Shown: piece after piece, positions 17,683 through 26,510 of the stretch | Position numbering within the stretch: the first letter of the stretch is position 1 | Layout of the letters: every line of letters begins with the position of its first letter | DNA from: an uncultured bacterium | Lineage (GTDB): Bacteria > Planctomycetota > UBA8108 > UBA1146 | Reading direction: 5' to 3' | NCBI GenBank assembly: GCA_913056395.1 | Contig: CAJXMG010000005.1 | Coordinates: 46,536 to 110,535 of the forward strand | Length of the DNA: 64,000 bases | Translations under genes and position numbers: made by a program | The notes under the pieces: model-generated | Told to the model about the DNA's origin: nothing | What the model saw: only the letters and a program-made list of their open reading frames with translations | Database searches by the model: none

Positions 17683-19095
17683 TCAGCCTGCAGAGGCAAT
17701 AATCTCTTTGACTCGGGCACAGATTTCCGCGAGCTCGCTCTCCTCCAGTGTCCTGACGTCGAGAATGACCTTGTCATCCTGAACTGTGGGGAGGATCGAC
17801 GGTTCTCCGGTGCGGAGTTGGCGAGCCAGATCCTGAACAGGAAGCAGCGGGGAGGAGAGTTGTACTCCTCTGGAATCGATGGGGCGGGCTGGCAAAGACC
17901 CACTGCCCGCATATCCGTCATGGTCGAGGGGCTGGCAATCGAGGTGGTCGATGGTCTGGAGATCCCTGAGCAGGGCCTGCTGCCGTTTTTCGAGGTTCTC
18001 CGGAGATTCCAGAACCCTGCGCAGAGAGGGAATCGTCTGAATCGATTCCTCTTCACCCCGGAGGTAAACACGAAGTGTTTGCTCGAGGGCGATATACGTC
18101 ATCCTGCCCGGCCGCATGGCTCTGTAGAGGGGATGCTTTCGGCACTTTTGAACCATCTCTTTGGAGCCGGCGATGATTCCGGCCTGAGGACCTCCAAGAA
18201 GCTTGTCACCACTGAAGCAGACCAGGGCGCAGCCACTTTCGAGACTGTCCCGGACCCATGATTCGCCGCGTAATCCCCGTGATGCCAGATCAACCATGCA
18301 ACCCGATCCCATGTCGTGAACTACAGGCACCGAATGGGAGTTGCCCACTTCACAAAGCTCGCCGATCTCCGCTTCTTCTGTGAAGCCGACGACCCGATAA
18401 TTGGAGGTGTGCACCTTGAGGATCATCGCCGAGTTTGCACTGCAGGCCTGATCGTAGTCCCTGGCTCTCGTGCGGTTGGTGGTGCCGACTGCTTTGAGAC
18501 GTGCTCCGCCCTGTTCCATAATATCCGGGATTCGGAATGATCCCCCGATCTCCACCAGTTCCCCATGGGAGACCAGAACTTCGCGGTTCTCTGCCAATGC
18601 AGAGAGCAACAACAGGGTGGCACCCGCATTGTTGTTGACGATGGTGGCGTCCTCCGCTCCCGTCAGTTCCCGGAGAAGATCAGCACACCCTTCATCGCGA
18701 CTGCCACGCAGTCCGGTTTCCAGATCGATTTCAACCCGCACCGGGTGACGCAATTGTTCAACGAGTGCATCGGTTACTTCGTCGGCAAGGGGGGCCCTGC
18801 CCAGACCGGTGTGAAGGACGATGCCGGTCGCATTGATCACCCTGCGGTGATAGGGCATCTGTCGCTGGCTGAGGCGATCTGCGAGTTTTTGCAGAATTGA
18901 GGCTTCTTCGAGATCACTCTCCTGAGCCAAACCTGCGATGGCATTGGCACGAATCGAGTCCAGTAGCGCACGGCATTCTGAAAGAACGAGAGAGCGTGAA
19001 TGGGTGGCCACGAGGGATTCCATGGCAGTGGAATTCATCAGCCGATCCACTTGCGGAAGTTTTCTCAGCAGGGCACCGATTTCGGTGGGGGTCAT
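17683..19095 (-). CDS. selA: L-seryl-tRNA(Sec) selenium transferase
   Basis: SelA is a PLP-dependent, decameric enzyme converting Ser-tRNA(Sec) to Sec-tRNA(Sec) with selenophosphate. The start is put at ATG 19095, preceded by AAGGA. The open frame continues upstream to 19191, but that part would overlap the DUF3108 gene. The 470 residues include RRVINATGIVLHTGLGRAPL, the family N-terminal signature, VRVEIDLETGLRGSRD, NNNAGATLLLLSALA, and the PLP-lysine motif CFSGDKLLGGPQAG (Lys near 298). It begins 19 bases after the upstream gene and precedes selD by 89 bases. selB is not in the window. Confidence 0.96.
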   Translation of the reverse strand: MTPTEIGALLRKLPQVDRLMNSTAMESLVATHSRSLVLSECRALLDSIRANAIAGLAQESDLEEASILQKLADRLSQRQMPYHRRVINATGIVLHTGLGRAPLADEVTDALVEQLRHPVRVEIDLETGLRGSRDEGCADLLRELTGAEDATIVNNNAGATLLLLSALAENREVLVSHGELVEIGGSFRIPDIMEQGGARLKAVGTTNRTRARDYDQACSANSAMILKVHTSNYRVVGFTEEAEIGELCEVGNSHSVPVVHDMGSGCMVDLASRGLRGESWVRDSLESGCALVCFSGDKLLGGPQAGIIAGSKEMVQKCRKHPLYRAMRPGRMTYIALEQTLRVYLRGEEESIQTIPSLRRVLESPENLEKRQQALLRDLQTIDHLDCQPLDHDGYAGSGSLPARPIDSRGVQLSSPLLPVQDLARQLRTGEPSILPTVQDDKVILDVRTLEESELAEICARVKEIIASAG

Positions 19096-19114
19096 CGAAG
19101 TCCTTCGGCAGGAG

Positions 19115-20311
19115 TTATCGAGGCCTTTCGGCGGATTGATCCATGAGGGCCTTTTGTGTGGAGGCCCGACGCAGCTTGATGATTTCGGCATCTCCTGTGG
19201 AGATCAACTCGATTCTGGCTTTGAGATCGAGCACCGATATCGGCAGTGTACCCTGAATCAGCAAGGGTTTGCGAGTGACCGAATCGATCCAGACTCTCAG
19301 CGTTCCATGAATTCCGAAGAGCCCCTTGAAGCGTTTCTTGGTGTCCCCGTCGGATGCGAGGGGAGTCAGGCTGAGTTCGATGGCGTCGTAAGTGCCTTCA
19401 CTGACCGTCAATTCCTTTTGCTGCATCTGGCGAACTTCCACCAGCCAGCGGTGGTCGTCGTTGACAGCAGGAATGATCATCGGTGAACCATCTTTTGGGA
19501 ATGACGCAGTTCTTGCCACGTAGATAGAAGTCAACAGGTCCACATAGGGTTCGTCGACTTCATGAACTTTTTTGGTGACCCAAAGTTCATGGGCAGCGGT
19601 TCCGCAATCACGATCCCCACAATGCTTGGAGCGGGTACCCCAGGGAATCGGGCCCTTCCATTCCACCTCTGCAACATCGTGATTCTTGTCTTTGCATTCG
19701 GGGTCCCGGCAATGCTCTCGCCTTGAATAGGTGATCTTGCCTTCTTCGAAATCCAACTGTTTCGTGTGGTGCTCAGTCCCTCTTTGAACATTGGTGTATG
19801 CGATGGGGTGCCCACTGTTCCGATCGAGTCTGGAGGTGATCTGTTGATCGATGGTGTAACCGAATCGGTCACCCTTTCCCCGTGCATGAAGAACTGTGGT
19901 GTTGTTTTCATCATGGAATGAGCCGAGCTCCAGGTGACCCACAAGAACCTGTGCGCCCTTCCATTCGACGGTCGCCCGAAAGACCAGACGTTCGCCCAAT
20001 GGCAGGGCTGCAGGCTCGATTCCAGCAAGGGATTCGACGGCTACTGCGGGGGCCGGGGCGGGTTCATCGGAGGAATTTTCGACTTTTTTTTCCTCAGAAA
20101 TGGGTGGGACCGGAGTCTCCCCTGGGCTTTTCTGCGAGCCAGAATCTCCAGTGTCGGAGACGGTTTCCAGCATGGCGCAAACAGTAGGGGAGAAGGGCAC
20201 AGAAATACCCGCATGAACTGGTACCTGCAGGCACAGGGCTAAAATCAGTGTCAGTAGCAAGTCATTCAAGCGAATGAACCTATGGCGTGACAATGCGATC
20301 TCCAATTCCAA
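19115..20311 (-). CDS. DUF3108-family secreted protein
   Basis: The 398-residue product begins with a basic segment and a hydrophobic helix (LLLTLILALCLQVPVHA), consistent with a signal peptide. A proline/glutamate-rich linker follows, then a beta-rich domain from about residue 100. The C-terminal half contains FGIHGTLRVWIDSVTRKPLL, matching the DUF3108 pattern near a lipid-binding-like fold. There is a Cys/His-containing insert near 205-240 (EHCRDPECKDKNH, then KHCGDRDCGTAAH) that could bind metal. The start is a TTG with a weak ribosome site; a TTG at 20269 is an alternative. It is 19 bases upstream of selA on the same strand, but a selenium role is not implied by the sequence. Confidence 0.6.
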   Translation of the reverse strand: MELEIALSRHRFIRLNDLLLTLILALCLQVPVHAGISVPFSPTVCAMLETVSDTGDSGSQKSPGETPVPPISEEKKVENSSDEPAPAPAVAVESLAGIEPAALPLGERLVFRATVEWKGAQVLVGHLELGSFHDENNTTVLHARGKGDRFGYTIDQQITSRLDRNSGHPIAYTNVQRGTEHHTKQLDFEEGKITYSRREHCRDPECKDKNHDVAEVEWKGPIPWGTRSKHCGDRDCGTAAHELWVTKKVHEVDEPYVDLLTSIYVARTASFPKDGSPMIIPAVNDDHRWLVEVRQMQQKELTVSEGTYDAIELSLTPLASDGDTKKRFKGLFGIHGTLRVWIDSVTRKPLLIQGTLPISVLDLKARIELISTGDAEIIKLRRASTQKALMDQSAERPR

Positions 20312-20624
20312 TACTGCTCGGGAATGGAAGGATCACACGGCAGATCCATCCCCCCGGACCGGCATGTCCAGATGGTATACCCAAGGACAACATTTTTCCA
20401 ACGTGGATGGGTTGTCAAATGGTTCCCGGTGGACATTTGTAACAGGTGATTAACCAAGAAATTTGCCGGGTTACTATTGCAGGAAATCACTCAGGGAACA
20501 TACTGAGGCCCGGCTCGGGGCCTTGTTCTACAAGGGTTTCCCCGGGATGACAGGATCGAGCTACCGGTGCTGGGATTCAGCCCGGGCAATGATTTCGGGA
20601 CAATCTCGATAGAAGGAGTACCCC
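20312..20624. other. Divergent intergenic region before HU
   Basis: No gene is seen. It should carry promoters for the leftward DUF3108-sel unit and the rightward HU gene. A short GC-rich hairpin (AGGCCC...GGGCCT, near 20505-20525) lies in the probable HU leader. No clear -35/-10 pair could be fixed. Confidence 0.4.
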
Positions 20625-20894
20625 ATGAACAAGGGTGAACTGATTGCATTCGTGCAAAAAGAGTTGGATGAGACCAAAGCCGGTGCAGAGCGTTGCGTCA
20701 ACGCTGTGATCGACGGAATCAAAAAGGGTGTCAAGAAGGACAAGAGCGTCCAGGTCGTGGGCTTCGGAACCTTCAGCATCCGCAAGCGTGCAGCACGTAC
20801 CGGTCGTAACCCTCAGACCGGTGAGACCATCAAGATCAAGGCCTCCAAGAGCGTTGCCTTCAAGCCGTCCAAGACTTTCAAGGACATGGTCTGA
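20625..20894 (+). CDS. HU-family DNA-binding protein
   Basis: HU is a small nucleoid protein that bends DNA as a dimer. The 89-residue product begins with NKGELIAFVQKELDETKAG and carries the DNA-arm segment VGFGTFSIRKRAARTGRNPQ followed by TGETIKIKASKSVAFKPSK, the classic HU/IHF signature. AGAAGGAG precedes the ATG. It is a single-gene unit, with a divergent neighbour upstream and a strong terminator 24 bases after its stop. Confidence 0.96.
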   Translation: MNKGELIAFVQKELDETKAGAERCVNAVIDGIKKGVKKDKSVQVVGFGTFSIRKRAARTGRNPQTGETIKIKASKSVAFKPSKTFKDMV

Positions 20895-20917
20895 TCGATT
20901 CGATTTGAATCGGAATC

Positions 20918-20954
20918 AAGGGTGATCACTCCTTCGGGGTGATCACCCTTTTTT
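20918..20954 (+). terminator. Rho-independent terminator of HU
   Basis: AAGGGTGATCAC pairs perfectly with GTGATCACCCTT over 12 bases, with a nine-base TCCTTCGGG loop, followed by a run of six or more T. The run touches the convergent priA stop codon. Confidence 0.93.
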
Positions 20955-23167
20955 CATAGTAGGTTCTGAGGGTCGATATCGAGAGTGATACGAGTTGAAG
21001 ACCAGCGTGGTTTTTCCGTCTGTGCCAACCGGCCTACATTTCTCAAAGATTCTCTGCTGTTACTTTTCAACAGGACATGGTGCCGGAATCTCCCTCGAAG
21101 TTTCTCAAGGGGGGCCGGTGCAGGGCCCAGTACCTGTACCTTGTTTTCGCCTTCGACTTTCAATTTGCTCGTCAGGGCTTCAGCAGTTTCCAAAGTTCTT
21201 TTTTCATCTTCATCTTCGAAGACGATGCGTGCGAGAAAACCATGGGGCGGATAATGCAGCATCTGTCGAACCGAGTTTTCATGCTCGAGCAACTCATCCA
21301 GATCCTGACGAACGGCACATTCGATGGCGTAGTGCTCCGGCTGTCGAGTCTGCAGTGCTACCCGTCCGGGTGAATCTCCCCGCCCAGCCCTGCCTGCAAC
21401 CTGGCACAAAAGTTGAGCAGTTTTTTCCGCCGACCGGAAGTCGGGGAGTCCGAGTGCGACATCCGCATCGAGAATTCCCACCAGTGTGACTCCGGGGATG
21501 TCATGCCCCTTGGCGACCATTTGTGTTCCCACCAGTATTTGTGTTTCTCCATCACGAAACTTTTGCAGGATCTGTTCCATCCGCCGGCCACTGGTGACGG
21601 TGTCCCTGTCGAGTCGATCTACACGTACCTCCGGAAACAGGGATACGAGAGTTTCCTCGACCCTTTCGGTTCCCGGGGAGCGCTGACGCAATCCCGTGAA
21701 TTGGCACTGGGGGCAGCGATCGGGGATACCCCGTTGCTCCGCACAATAGTGGCATTGGGCGATATCCCGGTGTTTGTGGTAAGTGAGGGGAATATCACAG
21801 CTGTTGCAGCGGAATGAATATCCGCATTGGCGACAATGGACGTCCCGTGCGAAGCCACGACGATTGAGAAAAAGCAGTACCTGCTCCTCCCGATCGAGGG
21901 TCTGGCGGATAAGGTCGATCAGTCTTCTGGAGAGGAGGCCAGAACTGTCTCCCGTCCCCTTTTCCTTTCGACGATCGATGATTTCGATGGTCGCCATGTC
22001 GCGGTCACTGACCCGATTCTCCAGATTCAGTTTTTCGTAGCGTCCCTGACGGGCGTTCTCCAGTGATTCCATCGAAGGGGTCGCCGAGCCGAGGACGCAG
22101 GGGATGCCCAACTGATGGGCCCGCATCACCGCCACATCCCTTGCGTGATAGCGAGGGCTGTTTTCCTGTTTGTAAGAGCTCTCATGACACTCGTCGACGA
22201 CGATCAAACCGAGATCGGCAACCGGCGCAAAGACCGCACTGCGGGCTCCCATCGCCAGTTTGACTTCTCCCTTGCGCAGTCGTTCATGGTGAACGGCACG
22301 CTCGGTATCAGGGAGCATCGAATGCAGCACCGCAACGGGACCGAGACGCTCAGTAAATCTTTCAATCGCCTGCGGCGTCAGGGCGATCTCCGGCAGTAAA
22401 ACGAGGACCCCCTTGCCGGCCGCCAATGCGGTCTGCGCGGCACGGATGTAGACCTCCGTCTTTCCACTGCCGGTGACTCCATGAAGCAGGAAGGTCTGAT
22501 ATTTTTCGAGGAAGATCTGTTCGCGAATGCGATCGATGGCAGCCTGTTGCTCATCGTTCGGTTCGAAGGGAGCGGGTTGATCCCAGGGAATCGAATCGGT
22601 AAGGGACTCTCCGGGTACACCGAATTCCGGAGGCAGACTTTCAAAGATCTCGATGCGCCCCTTTTTCGCCAAAGTTTTGATGGGGCTGTCACTGATCCCG
22701 CATTCTTCGACGAGTCGTCGCAGGGGAACAGGCTTGGGGTGTTGTTGCAAAAACTCGAGAACCCGATTACGGGCGTCGGCACCACCACCCTTTTCGTCGG
22801 GGAGTGTCCCCTCGAGACCCCGGACCCAGCGCACCTGGCGAACCTTTCGTTCCCGAACCGGTTTGGGAAGTGCCGTCTCGATGGCTTCACCGATTCCGCA
22901 GACGTAGTAGTTCGCAGTCCAATCGAGGAGGGTCAGCAGTTCCTCGGAGAGGGTGGCTCCATCCTCGACGACAGAGTGGATTTTTCTCAATTTGGGATGC
23001 ACAGAGTGGTCTGTGGTCTCGATCACCCAGCCGTAGCGACGGCTGGGACCAAAGGGGACAAGGACAGGGGTTCCGGGGACAATTTGCCCCAGCATTTCAT
23101 CCGGGATCCGATAATCGAAGGCCTCATGGATCGGAACCGGAATGGCGACCCTGGCGATATTCTTCAA
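20954..23167 (-). CDS. priA: Primosomal replication restart helicase PriA
   Basis: PriA is a 3'-5' superfamily 2 helicase that reloads the replisome at stalled forks. The frame is open from an ATG at 23308. However, the family N-terminus (IARVAIPVPIHEAFDYRIP) begins at a TTG at 23167 with GGGGAG four bases upstream, giving 737 residues, close to E. coli PriA. Walker A GVTGSGKTEVY is near residue 230, the Walker B motif VVDECHE near 325, and eight cysteines between about 445 and 490 (CRQCGYSFRCNSC, CHYC, CPQC) form the two zinc sites. QVAGRAGRG is motif VI. It is convergent with HU and divergent from the bacillithiol operon. Confidence 0.95.
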   Translation of the reverse strand: MKNIARVAIPVPIHEAFDYRIPDEMLGQIVPGTPVLVPFGPSRRYGWVIETTDHSVHPKLRKIHSVVEDGATLSEELLTLLDWTANYYVCGIGEAIETALPKPVRERKVRQVRWVRGLEGTLPDEKGGGADARNRVLEFLQQHPKPVPLRRLVEECGISDSPIKTLAKKGRIEIFESLPPEFGVPGESLTDSIPWDQPAPFEPNDEQQAAIDRIREQIFLEKYQTFLLHGVTGSGKTEVYIRAAQTALAAGKGVLVLLPEIALTPQAIERFTERLGPVAVLHSMLPDTERAVHHERLRKGEVKLAMGARSAVFAPVADLGLIVVDECHESSYKQENSPRYHARDVAVMRAHQLGIPCVLGSATPSMESLENARQGRYEKLNLENRVSDRDMATIEIIDRRKEKGTGDSSGLLSRRLIDLIRQTLDREEQVLLFLNRRGFARDVHCRQCGYSFRCNSCDIPLTYHKHRDIAQCHYCAEQRGIPDRCPQCQFTGLRQRSPGTERVEETLVSLFPEVRVDRLDRDTVTSGRRMEQILQKFRDGETQILVGTQMVAKGHDIPGVTLVGILDADVALGLPDFRSAEKTAQLLCQVAGRAGRGDSPGRVALQTRQPEHYAIECAVRQDLDELLEHENSVRQMLHYPPHGFLARIVFEDEDEKRTLETAEALTSKLKVEGENKVQVLGPAPAPLEKLRGRFRHHVLLKSNSRESLRNVGRLAQTEKPRWSSTRITLDIDPQNLL

Positions 23168-23380
23168 TCTGCTCCCCGTTTCAGGCCAAATCTGAAGGGA
23201 AAATCCCCCTGCGACCCTTCTCAGTAACGCTTGGGGGGAGGGCAGGCAAGGGCCTTCAAATCGACCTTCGATTGGCCCACGGTTCTCTTGTGGGAGTGAA
23301 ATCTGCACGGGAAAATGGAAAATGGACTTCTGGAGTCAAATTTGGGGCTTCAGCGTTTCAAGAACAGAAGGCAGGAGATC

Positions 23381-24148
23381 ATGAGTCGAACCGGGGCGGG
23401 CACCGATCCGTGGTATCAGCGGGCCTTCAGGTCCGAGTACCTGCAGGTCTACCCGGGGAGAAGCGTCGAATCCGCCGAGGCAGAAGTCGCCGCCGCTCTC
23501 GACTGGCTCAGCCCTGAGGAGGGAGCCCGCGTCCTCGATCTCTGCTGTGGAGCGGGGCGTCACTCCCGTTGGCTGCAGGAATCTGCCATCGAACTCCACG
23601 GCCTCGACCTTTCTGAAGAACTGCTCGCGGAAGCCCGCCGCCATTTGCAGGAGTCCGTGATTCTCCATCAGGGGGACATGAGGCAGTTGCCCTTTGAGGT
23701 GGGCCATTTTGATGCAGTGCTGATGTTCTTCACTTCCTTTGGTTACTTCGGAACCGATGAAGAAAATCAGGGGGTCCTGAAAGAGGTCGCCCGTGTGGTG
23801 AGGGAGGGCGGCCGCTTTTTGCTCGATCTTCCTGACCGGGATTTGATCGTGAACAAGCTTGTTCCTGTCAGCGAAAAAGTCGTCGGTGACAAGTCGATCC
23901 TCGAGGAGCGCAGTATCACTACCGATGGAAAAAGAGTGGAAAAGAGAGTGACCCTGACGGGGCCAGCGGGAGAGAGTCACTACATTGAGTCGGTCCGACT
24001 GTTCACAAAATCTGAAGTGACCAAAATGCTGGAAGAGAGTGGCTGGGCTCTGTTGGGTTGCCGTGGAGACTGGGATGGATCGGATCAGATCCCCGGGATC
24101 TCACCACGGATGATCTTTACCGCAGAGAGATCGGCGCTACACGAGTGA
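23381..24148 (+). CDS. SAM-dependent methyltransferase heading the bacillithiol operon
   Basis: The 255-residue class I methyltransferase has motif I VLDLCCGAGRHSRWL near 50-64, then LHGLDLSEELL and DAVLMFFTSFGYF. The ATG at 23381 has AGGAG ahead; the frame could extend to 23315 but without a ribosome site. Its stop overlaps the bshC start (TGATG), which suggests translational coupling with bacillithiol synthesis. N-methyl-bacillithiol is known from green sulfur bacteria and is made by a SAM methyltransferase, so this could be such an enzyme. That is inference from position only; the fold itself is generic. Confidence 0.75.
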   Translation: MSRTGAGTDPWYQRAFRSEYLQVYPGRSVESAEAEVAAALDWLSPEEGARVLDLCCGAGRHSRWLQESAIELHGLDLSEELLAEARRHLQESVILHQGDMRQLPFEVGHFDAVLMFFTSFGYFGTDEENQGVLKEVARVVREGGRFLLDLPDRDLIVNKLVPVSEKVVGDKSILEERSITTDGKRVEKRVTLTGPAGESHYIESVRLFTKSEVTKMLEESGWALLGCRGDWDGSDQIPGISPRMIFTAERSALHE

Positions 24149-25749
24149 TGAATGACCGCACGGGCCAACCCACTGTTCACAACGCACTCGACCTTCGCCT
24201 GAAAAGGGGACCGGGGCGGGATGCGGTGATGGGGCCTGTCGCCATCGATGCGGATGATGTTGCCCGTCATGTGAAAAATCACCACTGGGATCCGGCTCGC
24301 AGAACCGAGTGGCTTGAGGAGTTGAAGCCCCGTTGGGACAGCCTTCCATTGCCGAATGGCCCCCGGTCTGCCTTGAACAAACTGCAGGATCCTTCCTGCC
24401 AGATCATCCTGGCGGGTCAGCAACCGGCTTTGTGTGCGGGGCCCCTTTTGAGCACGGTGAAGCTTCTGTCGGCCATCGCTCTGGCCGCAGATCTGGAGGA
24501 GCGGGGAATCCCCGCAGTCGCTCTCTTCTGGATCGCGGATGAAGATCACGATGTCGGGGAGCTCAATCCGGGAAGTTTTCGCAATGGTTCCCAGCTTGGA
24601 GTTCCTTTCGAACGCGGCCGGCGACCGATTTCAGGCCTGCGCCATCCGCTCTCTACAGAAGAGCGGATCAAGGAACTCGAAGGCTGTTTTGAGGGCGCTC
24701 CCCATTCGGCCGAAGTTCTTTCACTGATGAGCAAGGCTCTGGATCCATCGCCGTCAGCAGAATTCTGTAATCTCCTGTGGCAGTTCCTTCCGGAAGAAGC
24801 GTGGTTGCCGATCCACCCGCAGTGGCTTCGCCGCTTGCAGTTGCCGTGGATCCAAAAAGCCCACAGTGAATCCGCGCTCTATCAACAGGAGGTCAGAAGA
24901 GCGAGCAAAGAGCAGGTGGAGCAGGGGATTCCGGCACCGGTTCGTTCCCGTGATGGTGCTCCATTCTTTGTGATCGATACCGCTGGTGAGAGAGTTCGCC
25001 CGGAGTCCTCCGAAGAGATGGATCTTTTTGCAGATCCAGAGAGGCTCTCTGCGGATGCGCTCCTGAGGGGGGTCATCCAGGATGCGATTTTGGAACCTGC
25101 AGCGGTCATCCTTGGGGCGACCGAATGGTGTTACACCCTGCAGACGCGCTTCAATCGCAAGCGTTGGGAGATCACCCAGCCGCTGTGGTTACCGCGCCCG
25201 GGATTGCGTCCGCTTGAGTCTGATCTGATCGAGGCGTTGACGGAACTGGGAGTGGGGCTGGACCGTTTGGTCCCGGGAGTAGACCTGTCACTCCAGATTC
25301 CCAACGACAAGGGTGCACTGAAACGGGAAGAGCTGTCCCAGGCCTCTTCAGAACTCTTTGAAAAGTTGCAGTCCCTCGCTACGGATCGGTTTTCCAATCC
25401 CGCACTGCGAAAAAAAGCGGAGCGTCTGCGAAGCCGTTGGCAGAAACAACTCGAGAATCTCGGCAGATCGGTGGATCTGGGTCTGGACCTCGAGGTCGAG
25501 GCAAAACGGAATCGTGCCAGGGCGTGGGTCGACAGGGCTTTTCCGGGGGGAGTGGAACCGGAACGAAGCCGTAACCTGTGCGATCTTCTGGCCTGGCAGG
25601 GACTCGGTGCCTTACAGGAGATGATCACTCTCATCTCCGGGAACATCACACGCTGGGATGGCCGTGTCAGTCCCTGGCCTTTGGCGTCATCAAGTTTGAC
25701 GTCATCAAGTGAGAAGAGTGAATCGGAGAGTCCGAATGAACCCTCTTGA
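24148..25749 (+). CDS. bshC: Bacillithiol biosynthesis cysteine-adding enzyme BshC
   Basis: BshC adds cysteine to glucosamine-malate in the last step of bacillithiol synthesis. The 533 residues fit the family length (about 540). Family signatures include IILAGQQPALCAGPLLSTVK, then ALFWIADEDHDVGELNPG, and PAAVILGATEWCYTLQ. A coiled-coil region covers roughly 420-490. The start is the ATG overlapping the methyltransferase stop. The end overlaps bshB by 14 bases. bshC-bshB-bshA order outside Bacillota is known in several phyla that make this thiol. Confidence 0.93.
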   Translation: MNDRTGQPTVHNALDLRLKRGPGRDAVMGPVAIDADDVARHVKNHHWDPARRTEWLEELKPRWDSLPLPNGPRSALNKLQDPSCQIILAGQQPALCAGPLLSTVKLLSAIALAADLEERGIPAVALFWIADEDHDVGELNPGSFRNGSQLGVPFERGRRPISGLRHPLSTEERIKELEGCFEGAPHSAEVLSLMSKALDPSPSAEFCNLLWQFLPEEAWLPIHPQWLRRLQLPWIQKAHSESALYQQEVRRASKEQVEQGIPAPVRSRDGAPFFVIDTAGERVRPESSEEMDLFADPERLSADALLRGVIQDAILEPAAVILGATEWCYTLQTRFNRKRWEITQPLWLPRPGLRPLESDLIEALTELGVGLDRLVPGVDLSLQIPNDKGALKREELSQASSELFEKLQSLATDRFSNPALRKKAERLRSRWQKQLENLGRSVDLGLDLEVEAKRNRARAWVDRAFPGGVEPERSRNLCDLLAWQGLGALQEMITLISGNITRWDGRVSPWPLASSSLTSSSEKSESESPNEPS

Positions 25750-26509
25750 GCCCATGAATGAACCTCTGGATCTGCTGGTGGTCGCTGCTCACCCCGACGA
25801 TGCGGAAATCTCCATCGGCGGAACAATCCTCGCCACCCTTGCCAGTGGGCACCGGGTGGGCATCGTCGATTTGACCCGGGGAGAACTCTCGAGTCGTGGC
25901 ACCCCCGAGCTGCGCGCTCAGGAAACGGCTGCAGCGACAGAAGTTCTGGGGATCGATTACCGCGTCTGTCTCGATCTGCCGGATGGTTCAGTCAGGGATA
26001 CGGACGAAGCCCGGGAAAAGCTGGTGGCGGTCGTTCGTCATACCCGCCCGCGGGTCATGCTGGCACCCTGGAGAGATGACCTGCATCCGGATCACGCCGG
26101 AGCAGGCTTGCTGGCGTATCGCAGTCTCTATCTGGGCGGTGTGAAGATGTATCCTGGGGGAACCCCCGCGGAGACCCAGCACCGACCTGCAACTTTGGGA
26201 TACTACATGTGTCACACTCCCTTTGATCCCAGTGTCATCGTCGATGTCACGGATCACTGGGTTCGCAAGTGTGAAGCGGTCCAGTGTTATGCCTCCCAGT
26301 TTCATCAGCCTGGCAAGGATGGACCACCGACCAAGATTTCCAGACCCGAGTTCATGCTGGCAGTCGAGGGTCGTGCCCGGGATCTGGGGGGAAGGGTCGG
26401 TGTCGAATTCGGTGAAGCACTCAAGTGGCAGGATCCACCGGCGGTCACCAATCCCGTCGACATGATTCATGGCCGCGGCTTGAGTGCTCGCGAAGGTGGG
26501 GGTATCTGA
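25736..26509 (+). CDS. bshB1: N-acetylglucosaminyl-malate deacetylase BshB (BshB1 type)
   Basis: This LmbE-family zinc deacetylase removes the acetyl group from GlcNAc-malate in bacillithiol synthesis. The AHPDDAEISIGG motif near residue 20 gives the zinc-binding His and Asp residues, and HPDHAGAGLL near 120 the third ligand. VDLTRGELSSRGT and YASQF are typical of BshB1. The start is taken at ATG 25736 (GGAGAG upstream); an ATG at 25754 is possible, and the frame opens at 25709. It overlaps the bshC end and is one base from bshA. Confidence 0.92.
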   Translation: MNPLEPMNEPLDLLVVAAHPDDAEISIGGTILATLASGHRVGIVDLTRGELSSRGTPELRAQETAAATEVLGIDYRVCLDLPDGSVRDTDEAREKLVAVVRHTRPRVMLAPWRDDLHPDHAGAGLLAYRSLYLGGVKMYPGGTPAETQHRPATLGYYMCHTPFDPSVIVDVTDHWVRKCEAVQCYASQFHQPGKDGPPTKISRPEFMLAVEGRARDLGGRVGVEFGEALKWQDPPAVTNPVDMIHGRGLSAREGGGI

Positions 26510-26510
26510 G

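Noticed and set aside
23168..23308. N-terminal extension of PriA to the ATG at 23308
   Set aside because: The 47 extra residues do not look like PriA, and the TTG at 23167 has a ribosome site and gives the usual length.
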